From contig NZ_VFME01000001.1 in assembly GCF_006714895.1 (NCBI RefSeq), positions 2,356,001-2,420,000 on the forward strand: DNA of 64,000 nucleotides, read 5' to 3'. Both the position numbers and the translations under genes were made by a program. The notes under the pieces are model-generated. The model was not told the origin of the DNA. It was given only the letters and a program-made list of their open reading frames with translations, and did not search any database. Source of the DNA: Gramella sp. Hel_I_59. GTDB lineage: Bacteria > Bacteroidota > Bacteroidia > Flavobacteriales > Flavobacteriaceae. Each line of letters begins with the position of its first letter. The first letter of the stretch is position 1. Below are positions 51,272 through 59,564 of this stretch, piece by piece.

Positions 51272-52302
51272 ATAGTTTGTTGCAACGCCAGGTAAGCAAG
51301 TACCTGGATGAAGAAGCCTTGGAAGACCCGAAAATTAAAGCTTTTCTCACCGCTATCGATGAATCTTATAATAACAGTGAAGAACAGTTCAACATGCTAC
51401 AGCGTGCTATGCGCATTAGTTCTGATGAACTCTTTGATGCCAACCAGCAGCTCCGCACAGATGTAATGTATCAAAAGGATATTCTTGATAGCATCACTAC
51501 TGCGATCCAGGCTTTGAATCTAAAAGAATTTGAGAAGGAAAACGGTGAATTTGAGATCAAAGACCTAGCAGAGCATATACGTGAGCAAAGTGAAGAATTA
51601 CAGATAGCCGCTAGAAAACAGGAGCAGCTTCTAAAGAACCTGGAAAACAAAAACCAGGTGCTTACAGATTACGCTCATATGGTATCCCACGATCTAAAGT
51701 CCCCACTACGAAGCGTAGATACTCTAATTTCCTGGATCAAGACAGACAATTACGACAGTTTAACTGCTGAAGGAAAAGAGCATTTCGATATGATACTGAA
51801 GAATGTAGAGAAAATGGATGCTCTAATTGAAGGCATCCTCAACTACTCCACTATTGAGATGGCAGATCATGGACAGTACCAGGTGGATACGAAATACATG
51901 GTCCAGGAAATTGTAGACCTGCTGGTTATTCCAGATGGTATTGAAGTAGAAATTTCAGAAAAACTTCCGGTTATCAAGGCAGATAAGTTTAGAATTCAGC
52001 AACTGTTCGAAAATATCATTCACAATGCTGTTAAAAGCATTGAACATGAGGGTAAGATCGAGATCAATGTAGCAGATGCCGGCGAACTTTGGAAATTCGA
52101 GATCAAGGATTCCGGCAAAGGAATTCCTGAAAGGCATCACCATAAGATATTTAAGATCTTTGAAAAGATCGATACTAACCAGAACTCGACTGGAATAGGG
52201 CTCTCGATCGCCAAAAAAGTGGTCGATTTCTATGGAGGGCAGATTAGCCTGGAGAGCAAGGAAGACGTTGGAACGAGTTTTTATTTTACTTTACCAAAAT
52301 GA
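51268..52302 (+). CDS. Cytosolic histidine kinase paired with FIST protein
   Basis: A 344-residue kinase without PAS domain. A helical N-terminal segment (~1-120) precedes HisKA with His141 (MVSHDLKSPL) and an ATPase domain (NIIHNAVKSI, DSGKGIPE, STGIGLSIA). The HisKA region is close to that of the preceding PAS kinase (YAH-VSHDLKSPLR), so the two probably share partner regulators. It overlaps the FIST gene by four bases and the Hpt gene by four. Confidence 0.9.
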   Translation: MNSLLQRQVSKYLDEEALEDPKIKAFLTAIDESYNNSEEQFNMLQRAMRISSDELFDANQQLRTDVMYQKDILDSITTAIQALNLKEFEKENGEFEIKDLAEHIREQSEELQIAARKQEQLLKNLENKNQVLTDYAHMVSHDLKSPLRSVDTLISWIKTDNYDSLTAEGKEHFDMILKNVEKMDALIEGILNYSTIEMADHGQYQVDTKYMVQEIVDLLVIPDGIEVEISEKLPVIKADKFRIQQLFENIIHNAVKSIEHEGKIEINVADAGELWKFEIKDSGKGIPERHHHKIFKIFEKIDTNQNSTGIGLSIAKKVVDFYGGQISLESKEDVGTSFYFTLPK

Positions 52303-52619
52303 ATGAACAACCAAATTTAAACTACCTGCATCAGCTATCTGGTGGAGATAAAGAGTTTGAAAACAAACTCTTAGATGTTTTAAAAAGAGAATTCCCTGAG
52401 GAAGAAGCTGTTTATCACCAAAATATAGAACAAGGCAATTTTACTGAAGCTGCCTCAAATGTTCATAAACTTAAGCACAAAATTAGTATTTTAGGCCTTG
52501 AAGAAAGTTATCGCTTCGCGGAAATCTATGAAGAAGAACTCCGTGAGAATGATCCAAAAAAGCACAAAAGCTTTAATGAGATCCTTCAGAATATGAGCGA
52601 TTTTATTGCTAAGTCTTAA
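52299..52619 (+). CDS. Histidine phosphotransfer (Hpt) protein
   Basis: A 106-residue four-helix protein; the phospho-accepting His56 lies in NVHKLKHKISILGL. It is the relay element that moves phosphate from a receiver to a final regulator, and it directly precedes the LytTR regulator (12 bases). Confidence 0.85.
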   Translation: MNEQPNLNYLHQLSGGDKEFENKLLDVLKREFPEEEAVYHQNIEQGNFTEAASNVHKLKHKISILGLEESYRFAEIYEEELRENDPKKHKSFNEILQNMSDFIAKS

Positions 52620-52630
52620 ACTACCGGTTC

Positions 52631-53350
52631 ATGAAATGTTTAGTTATTGATGATGAGGCTACGGCCAGAATGATCATAAGTCAGCTTATTGATACTCATA
52701 AGGAACTCAACCTTGTTGGTGATTTCTCTAACGCCTTGCAGGCGATCAAATATCTAAACCAAAATGAAGTGGATCTTATCTTTCTGGATATCCATATGCC
52801 AGATTTTACAGGTTTTGACTTTATTCAAACTTTAAAAAATCCACCAAATGTAATCTTAACGACTTCAGACAGGAGCTTTGCAATAGAAGCTTTTGAATAT
52901 GACTGTATCGTAGATTATATAGTGAAACCAATAACTTCGGAACGTTTTAAAAAGGCAGTTCAAAAAGCTGAGAATTCTAAACCTGCAAAACAAGCTATTA
53001 CAGAGCCAACCGAAATTACATCAGACGTTAATAAAACTGAGAATGACCTTTATGTGAATATTGACCGTAGACTTATAAAGATCGATATTCCGAGTATCTA
53101 CCTAATAGAAGCTAAAGGTGATTATATACAAATTAAGACATTCGAAAAGAACTATACAGTTCATTCTACGCTGAAAAAGATCGAAAATAAATTACCTGAA
53201 GACCTCTTCCTGAAGGTGCACAGATCTTATGTTATTAATACAAAGCATATTATCGATATTGAAGATAATAGCGTACTAATTGAAAAAGATGTTGTTCCCG
53301 TTAGCCGTAGTAACCGCCCGGAACTCATGAAAAGATTGAACCTGCTTTAA
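52631..53350 (+). CDS. LytTR-type response regulator
   Basis: A 239-residue two-domain regulator. The receiver holds Asp7/Asp8/Glu9, Asp53 (FLDIHMP) and Lys in IVKPI. A Lys/Ala/Thr-rich linker (~115-140) leads into a LytTR DNA-binding domain (IPSIYLIEAKGDYIQIKTFE, FLKVHRSYVINTKHI, VVPVSRSNRPELMKRL). LytTR regulators typically control virulence, biofilm or cell-envelope genes. This is the probable output of the operon. Confidence 0.92.
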   Translation: MKCLVIDDEATARMIISQLIDTHKELNLVGDFSNALQAIKYLNQNEVDLIFLDIHMPDFTGFDFIQTLKNPPNVILTTSDRSFAIEAFEYDCIVDYIVKPITSERFKKAVQKAENSKPAKQAITEPTEITSDVNKTENDLYVNIDRRLIKIDIPSIYLIEAKGDYIQIKTFEKNYTVHSTLKKIENKLPEDLFLKVHRSYVINTKHIIDIEDNSVLIEKDVVPVSRSNRPELMKRLNLL

Positions 53351-53477
53351 CAACTTATCTTTACATAATTTCCATTCGTCGCTCTTAGATTCTGCTTAGA
53401 CGAATATTCCCACACACATCGCATTGTGCCGGTATCTTTACATCAAATAAGTACCTAAACATCTAAAATTGAAAGCG

Positions 53478-54557
53478 ATGAAAAATCATAACTATGCAGT
53501 AATCATGGCAGGAGGAGTTGGAAGCAGATTCTGGCCTGTATCCAAACAAAGCAATCCAAAACAATTTCAGGATATCCTGGGTAGTGGTAAAACGCTTATT
53601 CAAAATACGTTTAATCGTTTGAACCGATTTATTCCAGCTGAAAATATTCTTGTGCTTACCAATGCAATTTACAAGGATATCGTAATGGAACAATTACCTG
53701 AAATTTCAGGTTCGCAAATAGTTTTAGAACCAATCATGAGAAATACGGCTCCATGTATCTTGCTTGCAGCTATGAAAATTCATAAACTGGATCCTGAAGC
53801 CAGAATGCTGGTAGCACCAAGTGATCACTGGATCCAGGAAGAAGATCTTTTTGAGCAGGATATGTGTAAGGCATTTGAAGCTTCTGAGGAAGGTGAAAGA
53901 CTTATTACATTTGGTATTAAACCTCACTTCCCTAATACCGGTTATGGGTATATACAATACGATCATAATAAAACCGCACAGGTTTATGATGTCCAGAGAT
54001 TTACAGAGAAACCAGATTTCCAGACGGCGCAAAGTTTTCTGCACCAGGGAAATTACCTTTGGAATAGCGGGATCTTCGTTTGGAAAGCGCAAACAATCCT
54101 GAATAAATTTAAGAAGTTACTTCCCGAGATGTACAACTTATTCAAAATCGGGCAGGTTTTTTATAACAATCCGCATGAAACGAATTTCCTTAGAAGTCAT
54201 TACCAGTACGCTGAAAACATTAGTATCGACTACGCAATCATTGAAAATTCAGAAGAAGTGATGGTAATTCCAGCTTCATTTTCCTGGAACGATCTTGGAA
54301 CCTGGTGTTCGCTAGAAGATGAGCTTCCCGGTGATGCCGAATCCAATACAGTGGTAAACACTAGATTCATCCCAGTTGAAGCCACGGGTAATATTATTAG
54401 AACTGAAAGCAATAAGGTGGTTTTAGTCGACGGACTGAAGGATTATATGATCCTTGAAAACGATGAAGTCCTTCTTATTGTTCCGAAGGAAAAAGAACAA
54501 GAGATCAAAAACATCCGCAACGAGGTCATAGAACGCTACGGTGTTCATTTTGCCTAA
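53478..54557 (+). CDS. manC: Mannose-1-phosphate guanylyltransferase
   Basis: ATG at 53478 preferred over the in-frame TTG at 53469. The 359-residue enzyme has the nucleotidyltransferase signature MAGGVGSRFWPVS, APSDHW, FGIKPHFPNTGYGYIQ, RFTEKPD, and SGIFVWKA. It forms GDP-mannose from mannose-1-phosphate and GTP. The phosphomannose isomerase half of bifunctional ManC is absent. It would feed mannose-containing polysaccharides made by the surrounding GT genes and is opposed by the NudK-like enzyme at 33105. Confidence 0.93.
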   Translation: MKNHNYAVIMAGGVGSRFWPVSKQSNPKQFQDILGSGKTLIQNTFNRLNRFIPAENILVLTNAIYKDIVMEQLPEISGSQIVLEPIMRNTAPCILLAAMKIHKLDPEARMLVAPSDHWIQEEDLFEQDMCKAFEASEEGERLITFGIKPHFPNTGYGYIQYDHNKTAQVYDVQRFTEKPDFQTAQSFLHQGNYLWNSGIFVWKAQTILNKFKKLLPEMYNLFKIGQVFYNNPHETNFLRSHYQYAENISIDYAIIENSEEVMVIPASFSWNDLGTWCSLEDELPGDAESNTVVNTRFIPVEATGNIIRTESNKVVLVDGLKDYMILENDEVLLIVPKEKEQEIKNIRNEVIERYGVHFA

Positions 54558-54563
54558 ACCATT

Positions 54564-54624
54564 TACCGACACTTAATACTTTTTTATCGTCTGCTTACCT
54601 ACAGCAAACGAATAAGTATCGGTA
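54564..54624. repeat. Inverted repeat between manC and the T9SS protein gene
   Basis: TACCGACACTTA (54564-54575) and TAAGTATCGGTA (54613-54624) are complementary at 11 of 12 positions with a 37-base spacer. This is longer than a normal terminator loop and could be a regulatory palindrome or protein-binding site for the gene starting at 54659. Confidence 0.45.
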
Positions 54625-54658
54625 GAGAGAAATCAAAAATTAATTTTACTCCCAGGTT

Positions 54659-57127
54659 ATGAAAACACTACTACACTTTTTTTGTCTCATCTTAATACAA
54701 GAGGTTACTGCACAGCAGTTCCAATATCTTGGTGAATATGATGGCCAGGGAGTACCTAAATATCTGGAGCCGGTAGACGACTACATCTCTGCTGAAAGTA
54801 TGGCAATGATCGATGCCGCCCTACCGGAAAGTTATCCGGTTCCAGATTATAATCCGCACTACATCTCTGCTGGTTATGATACCAATATCGAACTGGCAGA
54901 AGATGCAGCGGTATGGGTAAGCTTTGTAAAAGAAGGTGCTGGTTATAAGAATGTACTGGGATTTTATACCTATAACGTTAATGATTCCGAACGCACTAAA
55001 CCCACAGATAACGATATCACTATCATCTTTCCAAATGCTTCAAAAGAGTGGTCTGGTGGTGGTTTAAGAGAAGGAAATAAAGTAAAGCTAGGTGATTTCA
55101 AGGCCGGTACTGGGATTGGCTGGGTTCTTCTTGCAAATGCCTGGAACGGTAATAATGTTGGTTGGGGATTGTGGCAGGTATTTTCAGATCCACAATTTAA
55201 TCCTGAACAGCAAAAACAATTAAGGCATCATACCGTTTTACTTGCAGATCCTGAAAACGAGAGAATCTATCTAGGCTTTGAAGATATAAGAAGAGATTAT
55301 GCATCATGCGACCAGGATTTTAATGATGCTATATTTTATGTGACTGCCAATCCATATTCTGCCATCAAAGTGAATAATGTTGCTGACGTTAAGAGCGCTA
55401 CAGATGTAAGCTCAGCAAACAAAGGAGGATTGGAAAGCAATGGAAAACTAGCGGGTTTGATTGCTGAAAGAAACTTTAAAAGACTAAAAACGAACTATAA
55501 TAAATTTCAAAAAGCGAGACAGGAAAAATTCCATCAAAAATATTCAGTTCATAAAAATGCTGAAGGAATAGATCTTTCTTCGCTTATTCCTGAAACTGGG
55601 ATGTTCGGTACCGAGAATGCCAGGATTTCCAGCCCTGAGGATCTAATGGGAATTACCAATGCAAGTGCGGTATTTTCCGCAGATTATTACCAGGGAGATA
55701 AAAGGGTCGCGGCAGCGCTTATGACCAGTACTTCTAATGGGATCTATGATCATTCCAAGGTGATCTGTGACCGTTTAAATAGCTCTAGCCTCGAAGATAT
55801 TAGAACAATAGAATTGAAGGGACACGAGCTTATTATGATTAAAATACTGAGAGCTTCAGGTCAACTGGAATATGCGGTTAACTTTTCAATCCACTTAGAT
55901 GGCAGTCCTAAACTCCACTCCTACTGGAACATTGCAGATTACCCGGAAGGAGATTACCTAAACTTCCAGGTTTGGGGTGCAGATATGGGACAGGTGAGCA
56001 GTATTGCTGGTCATGTAATAGATAAAATTAATGCCTTCCAGACATTGGAAAGCGATAAGATAGTCGGCAGGTACCCTACTGTCTTTGTAAAACGTGGTTT
56101 TTATGAGGGCAGCCGGCTTCATCTTATCGTGAAAAATAAAGAAGGTGATTCCGGTTTCACAATCGATGGAAAGATAAGAGAAACTGAAACTTCTTCGGAA
56201 ATAGATTATAACAAAACATTGAGTTTGGATAAAAGCTATGAAGAAGAGATCACAGTAGAAACTGGTGGACTGTTTGACATTGGTATGCAAATACGCGGTG
56301 AAAATTCACCACAGGCAGATGCACTTTACCTTGCAGACGGCCCATGGGGTATAGATTACCTGGATACTGAAACTAAGGTGGACAAATTTGCGATACAACA
56401 TTCAAATTATACAGCAGCAGCTGGAGAGCATCATGTTGAACGTAATGTGGTTGTAAATGGAAGCATCCTTGGTACCGCTAATATCTTCAGAAGTATCATG
56501 CCAGGAGATCAGGTGTTCGATCCATCTCAATTCGAAGCATTAAATTTCGAAATTCAAAACAACCTGGAAATAGAAATGATCCTGGTAACAAATGATCTTC
56601 AGGATTGGAATGATCGATATAGAGTTAAGTTGAACTCCAGCGATGAGCTGAGTGCAATGAGTATAGCGCTATCAGAATTTAAAAATGATACCGGTGGTTA
56701 TAAAGGTGAGGAGTTAAAAGCGATCGTATTTTCTGTTCAGGGTGATTATAGCAGTTATCAGGAATTTAACCTTCATATCCAGAACCTTGTGTTCTCTGCA
56801 AGCGTGACCGTGAACGAGCCGGAACCACTACCAGAGCCTGTGACCGATATCGCGGAAGTGGACAGCCTGGTTCAGAAAAAAGCATATAATTATCCAAATC
56901 CATTTAAGTCAGAAACCAGTGTGGTCCTGCCGATGGAAGCTGCAACTGCAGAGATCTATATCTACGATCTTACCGGGAAGATAATTTACTCAAAAATATA
57001 TGACGATGTCCATACAAAAAATGAATTACCTGTAAGATTAAGAGCTGTAAATCCAGGGATTTACAAAGGTGTACTGATCTTAAATGGAAGGCATAAATTT
57101 ACACTTAGTTTGTTGGTTACTCACTAA
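54659..57127 (+). CDS. T9SS-exported DUF4114/LruC-type surface protein
   Basis: An 822-residue protein with signal peptide MKTLLHFFCLILIQEVTAQQ. Residues ~60-235 contain a DUF4114-like domain ending GFEDIRRDYASCDQDFNDAI, which recalls calcium-dependent or LruC-type surface modules. The middle is beta-rich with no clear domain. The final ~75 residues (YNYPNPFKSETSVVLPME … IYIYDLTGKII … NPGIYKGVLILNG) are a type A T9SS sorting domain, so it should be secreted through the type IX machinery. It may be an adhesin or matrix protein; the next element is a strong terminator. Confidence 0.85.
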   Translation: MKTLLHFFCLILIQEVTAQQFQYLGEYDGQGVPKYLEPVDDYISAESMAMIDAALPESYPVPDYNPHYISAGYDTNIELAEDAAVWVSFVKEGAGYKNVLGFYTYNVNDSERTKPTDNDITIIFPNASKEWSGGGLREGNKVKLGDFKAGTGIGWVLLANAWNGNNVGWGLWQVFSDPQFNPEQQKQLRHHTVLLADPENERIYLGFEDIRRDYASCDQDFNDAIFYVTANPYSAIKVNNVADVKSATDVSSANKGGLESNGKLAGLIAERNFKRLKTNYNKFQKARQEKFHQKYSVHKNAEGIDLSSLIPETGMFGTENARISSPEDLMGITNASAVFSADYYQGDKRVAAALMTSTSNGIYDHSKVICDRLNSSSLEDIRTIELKGHELIMIKILRASGQLEYAVNFSIHLDGSPKLHSYWNIADYPEGDYLNFQVWGADMGQVSSIAGHVIDKINAFQTLESDKIVGRYPTVFVKRGFYEGSRLHLIVKNKEGDSGFTIDGKIRETETSSEIDYNKTLSLDKSYEEEITVETGGLFDIGMQIRGENSPQADALYLADGPWGIDYLDTETKVDKFAIQHSNYTAAAGEHHVERNVVVNGSILGTANIFRSIMPGDQVFDPSQFEALNFEIQNNLEIEMILVTNDLQDWNDRYRVKLNSSDELSAMSIALSEFKNDTGGYKGEELKAIVFSVQGDYSSYQEFNLHIQNLVFSASVTVNEPEPLPEPVTDIAEVDSLVQKKAYNYPNPFKSETSVVLPMEAATAEIYIYDLTGKIIYSKIYDDVHTKNELPVRLRAVNPGIYKGVLILNGRHKFTLSLLVTH

Positions 57128-57147
57128 GTTTTTAGGTGGTTAGGTTG

Positions 57148-57183
57148 ATAAGCCAGGGAGGGGTCCCTGGCTTATTGTTTTTT
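57148..57183 (+). terminator. Rho-independent terminator
   Basis: ATAAGCCAGGGA and TCCCTGGCTTAT form a perfect 12-bp stem with a four-G loop, followed by TGTTTTTT. It ends the transcript of the T9SS protein. Confidence 0.92.
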
Positions 57184-57369
57184 AGTAACTTATAATCTCC
57201 ATTAATCCTGAATATCTATGGAAATCACCTTAAATATCAGTTTTTTTAACAAGTGTTTGACAAATTTAATTTTATATTTATCACGAAGACTGTCCATTTT
57301 TGCAAGTCTTTCCCCCGAAAATATTGAATCAGCTTCCATTACCTAACCAGTTTTATTCGCTTTACCATA

Positions 57370-59160
57370 GTGATTAAAAGAATTTTAAAATACTACCTAC
57401 CTCTCTTTACAGTAAGCATTTTGCTTTCGGTTTGGATTTTTTATAATGAAAGGTCGAACCTCGCTGATTTAGAACTCAAAGATCTTTCTGCTAAGTCTAA
57501 TCTTATTGTCGAAAGTATTACGCCAGTTATTAGCAGCATTTTTTACTGGAGTCAATATGACTTTCTAGAAGCTGACTTTATACCCGGTAGTAATAGTAAA
57601 TTTGAAGAGAAACTTGGAAACTTTATGGTAGGCACCAATCAGTTTAGTCAATTCCGACTGATTGATATAGATGGAAATGAAGTCTTTAGAATTGACAGAA
57701 CAGATGATGGGATTCAAACGCGAAAGGATCTTCAGAATAAAAGCAAAAACGGATATTTTCAGAAAACTATAGCTCTGGATAGCGGCGCGCTCTATGTATC
57801 TCCTCTTAATCTCAATAATGAATTTGGTAAAGTTGAAAAACCTTACAAACCGGTTATAAGAGGAAGTGCTCCATTGTTTTCCGGGAATGGTCATCGATTA
57901 GGGATTGTGGTGATTAATTACGATGCGAAAGAACTTCTAAAATCACTAAATCAAGAACTGACCTCGAACTTTTATGTTATTGATAATGAAGCAAATTATT
58001 TATCCAATTCATTAGATAGATCAAGAGAATTTGAAAAATTCATTACTCCAGATAAGGCTGTTGGTTTTGACATCGATCATCCGGAAACCTGGAATTTATT
58101 AAAAACTAACCAAAAGGTTATAAATGATGATGAAGGTTTCTGGGTTGCTGAAAGACTTGATTTTGAAGAAGCTACCTCTAATTTGAATCTGGTAAAGGAT
58201 GGATATGCACATATTGAAACTGAAAATTCATGGTTTCTTATTTCTAAAATTTCAAATGCCACTGTTTTTGCTGCAGCTAAGAACTTCTACATTTCCTTAC
58301 TGTTCATCAATTTTATCTTCTTACTTATCATTCTATATGTTTCAAATAGAGAAACAAAAAATGAACTTATTAAACTTCAGTATCTACAAGAACTAAAAGA
58401 GAAAAAGAACAAGCTTGAAAATCAAAATATTTTACTGTCTTCTATTCAGAATAAATTACAATTAAGAAACAGGCAGTTAAAAGAATACAATAGCATTGTT
58501 GCTCACAATCTAAGAGCGCCCACCACGAGCATGTCTGCCCTGGTTTCCATGGTTAGCGGGTCTGAAGATTACGACGAACTAAAAACCTACATTCCAAAAT
58601 TGAATACCATTACCAGTAGTATTAATACGCTTGTAAAAGATTTACTTGTTTATGTGAGGGTTCTGAATGATGACCAGGTTAAAACTGAAAAGATCCACGT
58701 TGAGCCTCTTATTAGGGACTGCTTAGGTTTATACCTGGAAATTCTTGATCAAACTGTGCAGGTAGAATTAGATTTCAGTAGTTGGAAAACTATCAAATTT
58801 TCGAAGATCTACCTGCAGAGTATAATTCAAAATCTTATTTCGAACGCGATCAAATACCGGGATCCTGCTAAAAAAAGTTGCATAAAGATTAGCACTTCCA
58901 TCAATGAAACTGAAAGAATTTTGATCATTGAAGATAATGGCCTGGGAATTGATCTGGATAGATACGACGATGATATGTTTAAACTGTATAAAAGATTTCA
59001 TCGCAATGTTTCGGGCAGAGGCATGGGTCTATTCCTGGTAAAAACACAATTAGAATCATTGAACGCCGGTATACAGGTAAAAAGCAAACCAGGAGTTGGC
59101 ACTAAATTCATACTAACCTTCAGTCAAAACAATATTCATCATGACATTCTTCCTAATTGA
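57370..59160 (+). CDS. Membrane sensor histidine kinase with periplasmic sensor domain
   Basis: GTG start at 57370. The 596-residue kinase has a first span (YLPLFTVSILLSVWIFY), a periplasmic ~260-residue region of Cache-like character (SQFRLIDIDGNEVFRIDRTD, YFQKTIALDSGALYVSPLNL, PVIRGSAPLFSGNGHRLGIV), and a second span (FYISLLFINFIFLLIILYV). A coiled coil then leads to HisKA with His379 (SIVAHNLRAP). The ATPase domain has NLISNAIKYRD, EDNGLGID and GRGMGLFLV. It is coupled to the next receiver gene by a 20-base overlap. Confidence 0.9.
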   Translation: MIKRILKYYLPLFTVSILLSVWIFYNERSNLADLELKDLSAKSNLIVESITPVISSIFYWSQYDFLEADFIPGSNSKFEEKLGNFMVGTNQFSQFRLIDIDGNEVFRIDRTDDGIQTRKDLQNKSKNGYFQKTIALDSGALYVSPLNLNNEFGKVEKPYKPVIRGSAPLFSGNGHRLGIVVINYDAKELLKSLNQELTSNFYVIDNEANYLSNSLDRSREFEKFITPDKAVGFDIDHPETWNLLKTNQKVINDDEGFWVAERLDFEEATSNLNLVKDGYAHIETENSWFLISKISNATVFAAAKNFYISLLFINFIFLLIILYVSNRETKNELIKLQYLQELKEKKNKLENQNILLSSIQNKLQLRNRQLKEYNSIVAHNLRAPTTSMSALVSMVSGSEDYDELKTYIPKLNTITSSINTLVKDLLVYVRVLNDDQVKTEKIHVEPLIRDCLGLYLEILDQTVQVELDFSSWKTIKFSKIYLQSIIQNLISNAIKYRDPAKKSCIKISTSINETERILIIEDNGLGIDLDRYDDDMFKLYKRFHRNVSGRGMGLFLVKTQLESLNAGIQVKSKPGVGTKFILTFSQNNIHHDILPN

Positions 59161-59563
59161 CGACGATCAGGTCTTCCAGTTCGTAACGAGTAAGACCTTG
59201 AAAAAAATAAATCCTGATGTAAAAGTTGAAAAATTTCTTGACGGTGAACAAGGTATAGATAGGATTAAAAATAGTCTTGATAATCAGAAGGGGCTTCCAG
59301 ATGTAGTGCTATTAGATATTAATATGCCATTTCTAAATGGCTGGCAATTTCTTAAAGAATTTAGATCCATCGAGGAAAAGATAGAAAAGGAGGTGCACAT
59401 TTACATGCTAACTTCTTCAGATGATTCTGAAGATCTTGAAAAAGCAAAACAATTCAGCGAGTTATCTGGATACCTCATCAAACCGGTTACGGAAGATGAA
59501 TTGGAGGTTCTTATTAGAGATTTTCCTGTAAAAGGCTGGTATCAGCCCAATTTAAAGCTTTGA
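59141..59563 (+). CDS. Stand-alone response regulator
   Basis: A 140-residue receiver with Asp7-9 (LIDDDQ), phospho-acceptor Asp59 (LLDINMP), YMLTSSDDS and Lys in LIKPVTED; all key residues present. No output domain. It is the cognate receiver of the overlapping kinase. It converges on the TPR-barrel gene with a 1-base gap. Confidence 0.9.
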   Translation: MTFFLIDDDQVFQFVTSKTLKKINPDVKVEKFLDGEQGIDRIKNSLDNQKGLPDVVLLDINMPFLNGWQFLKEFRSIEEKIEKEVHIYMLTSSDDSEDLEKAKQFSELSGYLIKPVTEDELEVLIRDFPVKGWYQPNLKL

Positions 59564-59564
59564 A

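Noticed and set aside
57290..57369. A promoter TTGAC…TATATTTA upstream of the 57370 kinase
   Set aside because: Spacing between the two boxes is too short (about 13 bases) for the flavobacterial -33/-7 consensus.
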